DNA of 64,000 nt from a virus: positions 1 to 64,000 of the IMG/VR virus record IMGVR_UViG_3300028854_000020, one strand, 5' to 3'. Each line of letters begins with the position of its first letter. The stretch's first letter is position 1. A program made the position numbers and the translations under genes. Shown here piece by piece: positions 30,785-38,154 of this stretch. The notes under the pieces are model-generated. The model saw nothing but the letters and a program-made list of their open reading frames with translations. It ran no database searches and was not told the origin of the DNA.

Positions 30785-31516
30785 ATGAAGAAAGTTGCAG
30801 AAGTTGTAATGCCGGTTTCTTATCCGCGTAATGAGGTTTTTGCTGCCGCAATTGCGGCTCAACGAATCAATGGCGAATATGTGAAACGCGCATTTACTCC
30901 ATATGTTCCCTATCGTCGCGGAAGAACTTATTATGCTCCTGTGAACCGAACCCAAACTGATGTTTCGATTTGCAATAAACCATACAATGCTTATCTAATG
31001 AAGTCTATTTTGGAATCAAATAAAAGTGATATTTTGCCGGAAGATTATGAACAGGGGGAAGTGATTCGTTCATATTTTTGTAGCAAGATCACTGCAATTT
31101 TTGATGGAACCGCGCAGGATTTTTTAAAGGGTGCTATTGAAGCGTCTATTGCTGATGAAATTTCTTCCACTCAACAGTTTGGTCTTATTGCTTCCCTTCC
31201 ATCGGTATATGAACGCAATATTAAGCGTTCCAATGATCGCGCTATTCTATCTGATATTTCTTCAAATAGCGTTCCATTGACATCTGTGATTGGAGACTAT
31301 GTTAAACTTAATGTCACCGTTCTTGATTCAATTTATAAAGAAAAGTATAATTCACACGCAGTTAATGTCAAAGTGAACAATGTATCTGAGAATCATGTAT
31401 TGTTTTTCTTTGGCAAAGATACATATCAAAAAGGTTCGTCATATAATATTTCTGGACGAATCAAGTCAAAAGGAAATCAGATAACACAGCTTCATTATGT
31501 TAAGAAGATTGATTAA
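30785..31516 (+). CDS. Hypothetical protein upstream of RNA ligase 1
   Basis: 243 residues, not recognised. The N-terminal 80 residues include a basic YVPYRRGRTYY. The C-terminal 70 residues (VIGDYVKLNVTVLDSIY onward) look like an OB-type beta-barrel. RBS AGAAAGGAAC. It has higher GC than its neighbours and may be co-transcribed with the RNA ligase. Confidence 0.6.
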   Translation: MKKVAEVVMPVSYPRNEVFAAAIAAQRINGEYVKRAFTPYVPYRRGRTYYAPVNRTQTDVSICNKPYNAYLMKSILESNKSDILPEDYEQGEVIRSYFCSKITAIFDGTAQDFLKGAIEASIADEISSTQQFGLIASLPSVYERNIKRSNDRAILSDISSNSVPLTSVIGDYVKLNVTVLDSIYKEKYNSHAVNVKVNNVSENHVLFFFGKDTYQKGSSYNISGRIKSKGNQITQLHYVKKID

Positions 31517-31539
31517 TAATTTTAAGAAAGAGGATAACA

Positions 31540-32661
31540 ATGACGTATTTAAATGACATTCTCGATATAAATTTTCTTGCTCAGTTGATCAAGGATGGAT
31601 ATATTTCACAAAAATTTCATAATGATTATCCTCTTGCTATATTAAATTATAGTAAATTGGCTCAGTTTGACGAAAAATTAGTTTGGAACAACGAAATGAA
31701 TTTGTCTCGTGGGTTGATTTACAATACTGACACGATGGAAGTTGTGGCCGTTCCTTTTCGTAAGTTTTGGAACATTTCAGACTCTCGGCATCCTGAAACT
31801 ATGCCTGAAAATCTTCCGAATGAAATTCCTTTGTTTTTGGAGAAGTTGGACGGTTCGCTTGGAATTTTGTTTGAATGGGATAACTTGAATCATGTAGCAA
31901 CTAGGGGTAGCTTTCATTCAGATCAAGCAGTTTGGGCAACTAACTGGCTTCGAACCACTCATCCTAATTTGCAATTGCCGAAGGAAGGCACGATACTTGC
32001 TGAAATTCTTTATAAACAAAACAAAATAGTAATTGATTATGATTTTGAAGGTCTTGTTGTTATTGGTGCAATCAATAAGGCAACTACAAAGGAAATGAAT
32101 CGTGACGATTTGAAGGTTTATTGCCGAGTGATGGAATTGAATATTGTTCAGGAGTATAAGAAATCTTTGAACACTTGTCTTTCTGAGGATGAAAAAAATC
32201 GGGAAGGATATGTTCTTACTTATCCGTCAACTGGTATAAAGGTTAAAGTTAAATTTGAAACTTATTGTCAGTTACATAAGATTTTGACAAATTTGAACGC
32301 ACATAGTATTTGGGAATTGCTGCGTGATGAAAAGTCTCAAACTATTTCTGATTGGTTGAAAGATGAAAATATGCCTGATACTTTTAAGAAGTGGGTTAAG
32401 ACGGTTTGGTTTTCATTAATCGGGAAATTTGAAAATATTTTAACGGAAGCAAATCATCGCTATGTTTCTCGTCCAATGACTGATCCATTTATGCCGTATA
32501 AGGAATCTCGTAAGATTATGGCACAATATTTCACTTTGGAAGAAAATCGTAAATATTCTGGTTTGTTGTTTGGTATGCTCGATAAGAAAAATATTGACAA
32601 ATCAATTTGGAAAATGATTGAACCTGCTGGAAGTGATGTATTTCTTGTGGACGGAGAGTAA
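31540..32661 (+). CDS. T4 Rnl1-type RNA ligase
   Basis: 373 residues, the same length as T4 RNA ligase 1. FLEKLDGSLGILF carries the adenylated Lys (KxDG motif I). REGYVLTYPSTGIKVKVKF covers motifs IV and V. MNLSRGLIYNTDTMEVVAVPF is the T4 Rnl1 N-terminal block. The C-terminal all-helical domain (about 250-373) is the tRNA-specificity domain in T4. It repairs tRNA cut by host anticodon nucleases. RBS AGAAAGAGG. Confidence 0.92.
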   Translation: MTYLNDILDINFLAQLIKDGYISQKFHNDYPLAILNYSKLAQFDEKLVWNNEMNLSRGLIYNTDTMEVVAVPFRKFWNISDSRHPETMPENLPNEIPLFLEKLDGSLGILFEWDNLNHVATRGSFHSDQAVWATNWLRTTHPNLQLPKEGTILAEILYKQNKIVIDYDFEGLVVIGAINKATTKEMNRDDLKVYCRVMELNIVQEYKKSLNTCLSEDEKNREGYVLTYPSTGIKVKVKFETYCQLHKILTNLNAHSIWELLRDEKSQTISDWLKDENMPDTFKKWVKTVWFSLIGKFENILTEANHRYVSRPMTDPFMPYKESRKIMAQYFTLEENRKYSGLLFGMLDKKNIDKSIWKMIEPAGSDVFLVDGE

Positions 32662-32671
32662 TTTTCCGTCC
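32649..32671. terminator. Hairpin at convergent gene ends
   Basis: GGACGGA (32649-32655) pairs with TCCGTCC (32665-32671); the RNA ligase stop codon lies in the loop. ATATTTT follows. Probable bidirectional terminator. Confidence 0.55.
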
Positions 32672-32676
32672 ATATT

Positions 32677-33093
32677 TTAAGAAATCCACCCTTGCCAATA
32701 TAAATTATCAGTTGAAATTGGGGGAACAAAATAAGTAACGGTATAGCCAGAAATGGAAAAACCGACACCCAAAATAAGTGGAAAATTATTCCAAACAATC
32801 ACAGTTGCGGGAATAGGAGAGACAAAACCGGTTGTTGTAAAAACTGTTCTAATTCCATCGGGTGTTTCTTGAAATGTTCCAGAAACGGGAATATTTGCTG
32901 GTGTAGTGGCAGCAGTTACTACGGTAAGAATTTCTGTATTTCCTTGAAATGGAGCACCATCTGAAATGGTCCCGTTTCCAATAAACAATCTTTGACTATC
33001 CACCGACCACCCAAGTTCACCTTTAGAAAGCAATGGAAGATTTTGTTGAAGTCCTGATCTTACTTGTATTTTAGAGTTTTGTCGAATTCCCAT
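32677..33093 (-). CDS. Tail/virion-associated protein
   Basis: 138 residues. IQVRSGLQQNLPLLSKGELG and SQRLFIGNGTISDGAP form the N-terminal domain found in many phage tail fibre and neck proteins (GELG ... LFIGNG). The C-terminal half is beta-rich. It stands alone on the minus strand, with GATAAATAA just upstream (33120-33112), a late-type box. Likely a virion component. Confidence 0.7.
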   Translation of the reverse strand: MGIRQNSKIQVRSGLQQNLPLLSKGELGWSVDSQRLFIGNGTISDGAPFQGNTEILTVVTAATTPANIPVSGTFQETPDGIRTVFTTTGFVSPIPATVIVWNNFPLILGVGFSISGYTVTYFVPPISTDNLYWQGWIS

Positions 33094-33111
33094 TATTTTA
33101 ATTCCTCTGTA

Positions 33112-33120
33112 TTATTTATC
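33112..33120 (-). promoter_or_regulatory. Late-promoter-like motif GATAAATAA (minus strand)
   Basis: On the minus strand GATAAATAATAC lies 16-19 bp before the tail-protein start. No -35 box. Confidence 0.35.
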
Positions 33121-33142
33121 TATGTTTTTAAATTTGGAGATT

Positions 33143-33652
33143 ATGAAAACTTCTAAACAAGAACAACTCGAATCAGTGAATAGAAATGGATATAATATTG
33201 TAAATATTAAAAACCCAAGCGAAGATGTTCAACTGGCTGCTGTTCAACAAGATGCTCGTGCCATTTGTTACATCAAAAATCCAAGCGAAGCCATGCAATT
33301 GGCGGCTGTTAATCAAAATGGTTATGCCATTGAATATATCAAGAAACCAAGCGAAGCTGTGCAATTGGCTGCGGTTAATCAAGATGGTTATGCCATTAAA
33401 TATATCAAAAACCCAAGCGAAGATGTTCAATTGGCTGCGGTTAATCAAAATGGTCATGCCATTCGACGTATCAATAATCCAAGCGAAGATGTGCAATTGG
33501 CTGCGGTTAATGAAAATGGTAATGTCATTCGACGTATCAATAATCCAAGCGAAGATGTGCAATTGGCTGCGGTTAATCAAAATGGTCATGCCATTGAATA
33601 TATCAAAAACCCAACAATTTCTGTTCAAATGTTGGCCAAATTATTGTCTTGA
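33143..33652 (+). CDS. DUF4116-like 22-residue repeat protein (7 repeats)
   Basis: 169 residues from ATG 33143, which has GGAGA close upstream; ATG 33122 is also in frame. Seven repeats of 22 residues with consensus VQLAAVNQNGxAIxYIKNPSE, ending ISVQMLAKLLS. Two adjacent repeats (ending RRINNPSED) are almost identical in DNA, showing recent expansion. Unlike its paralogues it lacks the MNEKxYN start and no leaderless promoter is seen. Its stop codon lies in the next TTGACA. Confidence 0.75.
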   Translation: MKTSKQEQLESVNRNGYNIVNIKNPSEDVQLAAVQQDARAICYIKNPSEAMQLAAVNQNGYAIEYIKKPSEAVQLAAVNQDGYAIKYIKNPSEDVQLAAVNQNGHAIRRINNPSEDVQLAAVNENGNVIRRINNPSEDVQLAAVNQNGHAIEYIKNPTISVQMLAKLLS

Positions 33653-33677
33653 CAAATGAACCAAAGTTTGATATACT
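33649..33677 (+). promoter_or_regulatory. Sigma-70 promoter with AATCTTGTAGT leader
   Basis: TTGACA 33649-33654, spacer 17, TATACT 33672-33677. Confidence 0.88.
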
Positions 33678-33702
33678 AATCTTGTAGTAGAAATAGGATA
33701 TT

Positions 33703-34053
33703 ATGAAAAACATTTCGATTCAAGTATTGGAATTTTTAAAATTGTCATATCACAATAAATGGCTTTGTGATAACAAGATGGCAGTGTATGTGCGAAAAGG
33801 TCATCATATTGGATCAGATAATAAAATGCATTTATTTTTTGATATAGCTTCGGTTGAGGTTAAAGAAAAATTTCAGAAACAAGGAATATTTAAAAATTTT
33901 CTTTTGGAATGTCAAAAAATACAATTATATGATGGTATTTTTATTGAAAATGTTTTAAATGAACATTTGAAGAAATATTTACAGAGACTTGCCAACGAAG
34001 ATTCTAGATGGACTGAAAAAGACTCCTGTTTTATTTGGGAAATATATACTTGA
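33703..34053 (+). CDS. GNAT-like acetyltransferase (putative)
   Basis: 116 residues. ASVEVKEKFQKQGIFKNFLL resembles the GNAT acetyl-CoA loop (V-x-x-x-x-Q/R-x-x-G) as seen in short phage GNAT proteins, and IFIENVLNEHLKKYLQRL matches the following strand-helix. RBS AATAGGA. The stop codon lies in the next promoter's -35 box. Confidence 0.5.
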   Translation: MKNISIQVLEFLKLSYHNKWLCDNKMAVYVRKGHHIGSDNKMHLFFDIASVEVKEKFQKQGIFKNFLLECQKIQLYDGIFIENVLNEHLKKYLQRLANEDSRWTEKDSCFIWEIYT

Positions 34054-34078
34054 CAAATGAATCAAAGTTTGGTATACT
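34050..34078 (+). promoter_or_regulatory. Sigma-70 promoter, copy 1 of an exact duplicate
   Basis: TTGACA 34050-34055, spacer 17, TATACT 34073-34078. From the -35 through the leader ATTAAAAGAAAG it is identical to the promoter at 34283. Confidence 0.88.
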
Positions 34079-34106
34079 ATATTTGTGATTAAAAGAAAGG
34101 AACAAA

Positions 34107-34277
34107 ATGAGAATTTGGAGTTGTAATCCTAAAACTGGAAATTTTCCGCCACTGCGAATTGCTTGGAATTTATTTTGGGCAATCCCTGCGTATTTTTCAA
34201 TGTTTGTTTTTATTTTCTTTTGTTTTATGCAAGGTGGTCCCACTCGTGCCGAAGATGCGTGGGATAGATTGAAGTAA
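34107..34277 (+). CDS. Small membrane protein
   Basis: 56 residues: polar N-terminus, one hydrophobic helix (about 17-42), charged C-terminus RAEDAWDRLK. RBS AGAAAGGAAC. Monocistronic between two identical promoters. Confidence 0.6.
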   Translation: MRIWSCNPKTGNFPPLRIAWNLFWAIPAYFSMFVFIFFCFMQGGPTRAEDAWDRLK

Positions 34278-34282
34278 TATTG

Positions 34283-34311
34283 TTGACAAATGAATCAAAG
34301 TTTGGTATACT
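34283..34311 (+). promoter_or_regulatory. Sigma-70 promoter, copy 2 of an exact duplicate
   Basis: TTGACA 34283-34288, spacer 17, TATACT 34306-34311. Same sequence as 34050-34100. Confidence 0.88.
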
Positions 34312-34337
34312 ATATTTGTGATTAAAAGAAAGAAAAT

Positions 34338-34514
34338 ATGAAGAGAACACCAGATTCAGAACTTAAAGAGGAACTTCGTATTGCTCTTTGTGATGCACAA
34401 GATCATTTTAGTAAATGCTCAAATGATCTTGATAGAGACGAAGCAAATTATGAATTTTTGAAAGCATTATATACTCGATTTAATCGAATTAAACCATCAA
34501 CTGAGCCTCAATAA
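34338..34514 (+). CDS. Small helical hypothetical protein
   Basis: 58 residues, charged and helical. AGAAAGAAAAT precedes ATG, a weaker RBS than its neighbour. Not recognised. Confidence 0.55.
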   Translation: MKRTPDSELKEELRIALCDAQDHFSKCSNDLDRDEANYEFLKALYTRFNRIKPSTEPQ

Positions 34515-34556
34515 GCTCCACAACAGTTGGCAAAACCAACGAAAGGAATTATTTTT

Positions 34557-34976
34557 ATGCATATTGATCCAAGAACATTTTCATTTGCTGGCACTAGTAT
34601 GGACTCCGATGGAGTTTATAAGGCTCGTTTTGCCAACAAGCTAGACACTCGGCCAAAGGTTATGGAAAAGCTATTTGGTTATACCAATGTTGTTTTTGTT
34701 CCGCTTCCAAATCCGATGTCAAAGCTAGATGCTATTGCATATCTACTTGAAACTAAGCCAGAGGGTGTTAATGTTGATGCTCTGTGTGCCAAGGCTATCT
34801 ATATTAATACACAGATTGGCAAGATTGATGGCACTATTCCGAAGCGTCTCCGTGGTCGCCCTCGTAAGAATCCATTGGTTATTACTTCGCCAGTGGTTGC
34901 ACCAAATAGTATTGTAAATACTATTGTCAATGCGGTTCGTGAGGATACAAATCATAAGACATTGACTTCAAATTAA
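34557..34976 (+). CDS. AT-hook DNA-binding protein (putative)
   Basis: 139 residues from ATG 34557 (RBS AAAGGA, 10 nt); a TTG at 34527 would extend it. RLRGRPRKNP near residue 100 is an AT-hook (core GRP flanked by basic residues), which binds the minor groove of AT-rich DNA. The first 95 residues form a compact mixed domain. It ends right at a promoter leading into a repeat array. Confidence 0.6.
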   Translation: MHIDPRTFSFAGTSMDSDGVYKARFANKLDTRPKVMEKLFGYTNVVFVPLPNPMSKLDAIAYLLETKPEGVNVDALCAKAIYINTQIGKIDGTIPKRLRGRPRKNPLVITSPVVAPNSIVNTIVNAVREDTNHKTLTSN

Positions 34977-34977
34977 G

Positions 34978-35006
34978 TTGACAGTCGGATAAATAAGTGG
35001 TATACT
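34978..35006 (+). promoter_or_regulatory. Sigma-70 promoter reading into the repeat array
   Basis: TTGACA 34978-34983, spacer 17, TATACT 35001-35006. There is no gene for 430 bp downstream, so it would transcribe the repeat region. Confidence 0.85.
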
Positions 35007-35026
35007 TGTTTTATAAGTGAGTATTA

Positions 35027-35445
35027 ATACCAAAATGTTTAATAAATGAACTGGAGGGTATTTGTATGTAGCGAATAATAATCAAATAAAGGAACATCTG
35101 ATAATAAATACCAAAAAGTAATATAAGTAAATTTATGATATGAAATACCAATACCAAAAAGTAGTAAATTTAGAAGAGTGTTGTAAGTAATACCCTGACC
35201 TTGTATAAGCAAGGCAGTAAATCCTAAGATATGACTGATAATAAAGCTATCTTAGAGTAAATGTAATAAAATAATTTAGTATACGAATACCAAAAAGTAG
35301 TAAATTTGTAGTAAAAATTTAATGATTATAAATACCAAAAAGTAGTAAATTTAATGTAATGTAATAAACAATTTATATCAATACCAAAAAGTAATAGGAA
35401 ATGCGCCGGAGGCTTAAATTTAAAGGCCATAGATGGCGCATTTCC
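35027..35445 (+). repeat. AATACCAAAAAGTA repeat array, possible ncRNA or iterons
   Basis: A gene-free 420-bp stretch. AATACCAAAAAGTA is found exactly at 35107, 35150, 35286, 35331 and 35380, often followed by GTAAATTTA; a degenerate copy (A-to-T change) starts at 35027. Spacing is about 43-49 bp within pairs. Hairpins: CCTTG/CAAGG (35199-35214), CTAAGATA/TATCTTAG (35224-35255), and an 11-bp GGAAATGCGCC/GGCGCATTTCC at 35397-35445 that closes the region. Either a transcribed RNA or iteron-like sites. Confidence 0.65.
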
Positions 35446-35468
35446 ATTTCAAAGAAAAGAGAAATAAA

Positions 35469-35801
35469 ATGGCAACGGATATTACAATAACAACAAAAGC
35501 AATTATCGATCAGATTGATAAATTTCCAACGCTCGATGATTGGTGGACTGCGTGTATTCTTACACCGGAAATTAAGGTGTTTTTACCACAACTTTTTGCA
35601 TTATTATTGCTTGAAAGTGCTATTTTTTATATTCATGATTGGTTAGCCGCCATTTTATGTTTCATGATTATCATATCTAAAATATATAATTTTATTGCAT
35701 CGCTTGCAATAAAATTGACACAGGGATATTTGCTTCTACAGATTCGCGATTCATATAATAAAGGAATAAAAGATAGCGAATCACTACAAAATAAAATTTA
35801 A
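35469..35801 (+). CDS. Membrane protein
   Basis: 110 residues from ATG 35469 (RBS AAGAGA). A hydrophobic stretch of two to three helices at about 36-80 lies between a soluble N-terminus and a helical C-terminus. Not recognised. Confidence 0.6.
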   Translation: MATDITITTKAIIDQIDKFPTLDDWWTACILTPEIKVFLPQLFALLLLESAIFYIHDWLAAILCFMIIISKIYNFIASLAIKLTQGYLLLQIRDSYNKGIKDSESLQNKI

Positions 35802-35811
35802 AAGGAATAAT

Positions 35812-36108
35812 ATGATTAGCTCTAAATTACACACTATTCAGCAACATGAAGAACTTATTGGAAGTCGTTTCCAAATTGCACATCTTGTAATGCTCAGAAC
35901 AAAACAATTAATGAATGGCGCACCAATCAGCAAAGGTATGCCAGAAGAATTTACATGTCAAAAATATGCTGATATTCCGAATCACAGATATCCAAAAGTT
36001 GCATTGGAAGAATTGCGCCTCGGCAAGTTAAAATGGAAACGTGGTAATGCTCCTGAACCGGCTGCAATTCCATTAATTGAAGTAAATCCTGTTGTTTTTG
36101 GAAGTTAA
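35812..36108 (+). CDS. RNA polymerase omega-subunit-like protein
   Basis: 98 residues. ELIGSRFQIAHLVMLRTKQL then a gap and YPKVALEELRLGKLKWKRGN follow the bacterial RpoZ pattern (NRFxLVxxAxxRARQL ... ALxEIxxGKI). Length is right for omega. Host-like omega in a phage could alter host RNA polymerase or be part of a divergent polymerase; the identification rests on pattern only. RBS AAAGGAAT. Confidence 0.55.
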   Translation: MISSKLHTIQQHEELIGSRFQIAHLVMLRTKQLMNGAPISKGMPEEFTCQKYADIPNHRYPKVALEELRLGKLKWKRGNAPEPAAIPLIEVNPVVFGS

Positions 36109-36130
36109 AATATTTTAAGTGAGGTTATAA

Positions 36131-36802
36131 ATGATTTTTTGGGGTGATCCACATGGAAATCTCGATCTTCTTCGTCGAAAGATGAAAGAGCAACATACCA
36201 AATTTCCAAATGATACACAAATTTCAGTAGGTGATAACGGGTTTGGATTCCCCAAATCTCAGAGTATTGTTTTTCCAGATTATTTTAAGATGATTCGTGG
36301 AAATCATGATTCACCAGAAGTTTGTCGTGCTCACCCAAATTATCTTGGAGACTACGGAACAAAAGAAATTGATGGTTATAAAGTATTCTTTGTTTCGGGT
36401 GGGTGGTCAATCGATAGGCAATTTCGCAAAGAAGGGGTAAGCTGGTGGCCAGATGAAGAATTATCCATTGCAGAATTGAATATTGCTATGGAAGAATATC
36501 TTGATGTTAAACCTGACGTAATGTTAAGTCATGACGGGCCTACTCCAGCAACACATTATATTCTTAATCGTTATGCTCTTCAAAATAATAATTATTATAG
36601 CGAAAGCAGCGTGACACCAACTAGAACCGGTCAAGCACTTTCAGCTATGTTTAGAGAATATCAACCAAAAATGTGGATTTTTGGTCATTGGCATTGTAAT
36701 TTTGACAAAATAATCAATGGAACAAGATTTATATGTATTCCAGAACTAGAATCGATTAGGGTTGAAGATATTCTACCACTTGACAAAGATATCAAAATTT
36801 GA
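36131..36802 (+). CDS. Calcineurin-like metallophosphoesterase
   Basis: 223 residues. Metal-site motifs in order: FWGDPHG (family DxH), SVGDNG (GD), IRGNHDS (GNHD), LSHDGP, and FGHWHCNFD (GHxH). A complete two-metal site. Substrate could be a nucleotide, RNA or protein phosphate. A different member of the superfamily is at 56784. Confidence 0.85.
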   Translation: MIFWGDPHGNLDLLRRKMKEQHTKFPNDTQISVGDNGFGFPKSQSIVFPDYFKMIRGNHDSPEVCRAHPNYLGDYGTKEIDGYKVFFVSGGWSIDRQFRKEGVSWWPDEELSIAELNIAMEEYLDVKPDVMLSHDGPTPATHYILNRYALQNNNYYSESSVTPTRTGQALSAMFREYQPKMWIFGHWHCNFDKIINGTRFICIPELESIRVEDILPLDKDIKI

Positions 36803-36808
36803 TATACT
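36780..36808 (+). promoter_or_regulatory. Sigma-70 promoter
   Basis: TTGACA 36780-36785, spacer 17, TATACT 36803-36808, overlapping the end of the phosphoesterase gene. Confidence 0.85.
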
Positions 36809-36832
36809 ATATATAGTAAAAGAAAGGACTAT

Positions 36833-36982
36833 ATGTTAACATTGATTCTGATTCTTTTGGTTGCCGTGTATTTTTCACAAAAACGAAAAAATGCAATAAC
36901 AGAAGATGAAAAACGCGCATGTAGTAGATTAGTTGTTTTCATGTGGGTTTTCTTGATTTTAATTTTGTTTCATGGTTGTTAA
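36833..36982 (+). CDS. Small membrane protein
   Basis: 49 residues with hydrophobic segments at both ends (about 1-14 and 34-48) and a charged middle KRKNAITEDEKRACSR. RBS AAAGGA. Confidence 0.55.
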   Translation: MLTLILILLVAVYFSQKRKNAITEDEKRACSRLVVFMWVFLILILFHGC

Positions 36983-36993
36983 GAAAGGTAATT

Positions 36994-37182
36994 ATGTCCA
37001 GATCAAGGCGTAGACAAAAGAAAGATGTTTTCAGTGTCGTTGCTGCGGTTAAGAGCAATGCTAGGGATCGTATTGGAACTCCAAAGGCATCTTTTGTGAT
37101 TACACCAAAGAATCAACGGTCTCCCCGTTACAAAGAAAAATTTACGGAAATTGATGATGAAATTAATACGGAGAAAGAATAA
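36994..37182 (+). CDS. Small basic protein
   Basis: 62 residues from ATG 36994 (RBS AAGAAAGG). MSRSRRRQKKDVFSV start and overall strong positive charge suggest nucleic-acid binding. Overlaps the next start by 1 nt. Confidence 0.55.
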   Translation: MSRSRRRQKKDVFSVVAAVKSNARDRIGTPKASFVITPKNQRSPRYKEKFTEIDDEINTEKE

Positions 37183-37907
37183 TGGATTTAGTAGAATGTT
37201 CGGATTGTAAACATATTTGGATCATACAAAAAGTTATACCATATAGTTATTATCAAAAAAAAGGCCATACTGTTTGTCCAAAATGTTTAAAATTTAATTT
37301 ACGAGTTAAGTATACTCATATTGACGACAATGCGTATTTATATTTGCGCAAACTTCCAATAGTTACTTTTATTAAATCAAATTTTTGGTGCGATGATCAT
37401 ATCATAAAATATCCAAAAGATACATTATTAAAATTGTTAAATAAAAACAAATTTCTTTTTAAAAGAAATGAATCATCGAGTTATTGTGTTTATTATTATG
37501 ATACTAATAATAATTTTGTGTTGATTAATTATTCTAGAAAAAATAAAATGTCACATGCTTATCTTGGTTTTAAAAATAACAATGATCCGTTAATTAAGAA
37601 AATTATTGATGCTATCAAAGAAGATAAGCGAATCAAGAAAGAGTTTGTTCCGCCAACAAAACCAATAATTGAATCGATAAAGGATGCAATTGGATATGAT
37701 GTAACAGTTGGTGATTGGGTTGCACACTGGTCCACAAAATCACTTGGTTTTGGAAAAGTAAAAAGTATTGAATCATTTTCGATTTATGGAAGAGAAGATA
37801 TTGGAATAAAAGTTCAACGATATAAACAAACATCACAAATTAAAACATCGGATCAATTTGTTTTGATATCTCCAGAAAAAAGCATGCTTTTGGAATTGGA
37901 AAGGTAA
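37182..37907 (+). CDS. Two-domain protein: zinc ribbon plus GDWVA barrel, LELER tail
   Basis: 241 residues. CSDC ... CPKC (about 6-33) is a zinc ribbon; a middle domain (45-150) follows. The C-terminal part DAIGYDVTVGDWVAHWS...GFGKVKSIE ends in SMLLELER. It is paralogous to the 38155 protein, and its C-terminal domain alone makes up the 37908 protein. This shows the family domain can be fused to other modules. Confidence 0.65.
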   Translation: MDLVECSDCKHIWIIQKVIPYSYYQKKGHTVCPKCLKFNLRVKYTHIDDNAYLYLRKLPIVTFIKSNFWCDDHIIKYPKDTLLKLLNKNKFLFKRNESSSYCVYYYDTNNNFVLINYSRKNKMSHAYLGFKNNNDPLIKKIIDAIKEDKRIKKEFVPPTKPIIESIKDAIGYDVTVGDWVAHWSTKSLGFGKVKSIESFSIYGREDIGIKVQRYKQTSQIKTSDQFVLISPEKSMLLELER

Positions 37908-38150
37908 ATGGCACTTAACATAAAACCTAAATCAATGAATGATGCAATCGGCGGAACGGTTATTATTGGTGATTGGGTTGCATTTTCAACAGGAATTCAT
38001 GGTAAACTTTCCATTGGTAAAATTAATAAATTTAACGATTGTTCAATGATTGTTTATCGTCGCAAAGGTAAGGCATTACGTAAACAATCAACCCAAGTAA
38101 TCAAAATAACAGATGAACAAGTAATGCTTCATATGTTCACGGAGAATTAA
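37908..38150 (+). CDS. Stand-alone GDWVA-domain protein
   Basis: 80 residues: SMNDAIGGTVIIGDWVAFST, LSIGKINKFND, and EQVMLHMFTEN. It equals the C-terminal domain of its two neighbours. It abuts the previous stop with GGAAAGG as RBS inside that gene. Confidence 0.65.
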   Translation: MALNIKPKSMNDAIGGTVIIGDWVAFSTGIHGKLSIGKINKFNDCSMIVYRRKGKALRKQSTQVIKITDEQVMLHMFTEN

Positions 38151-38154
38151 AAAT

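Noticed and set aside
33225-33659. Long plus-strand open frame overlapping the 33143 repeat gene in another frame
   Set aside because: A by-product of the same repeat unit in a second frame; a similar frame overlaps 58351-58836. No ribosome site and no family match.
35027-35445. Possible CRISPR array
   Set aside because: Repeats are only 14 bp, unevenly spaced, with AT-rich related spacers and no cas genes.
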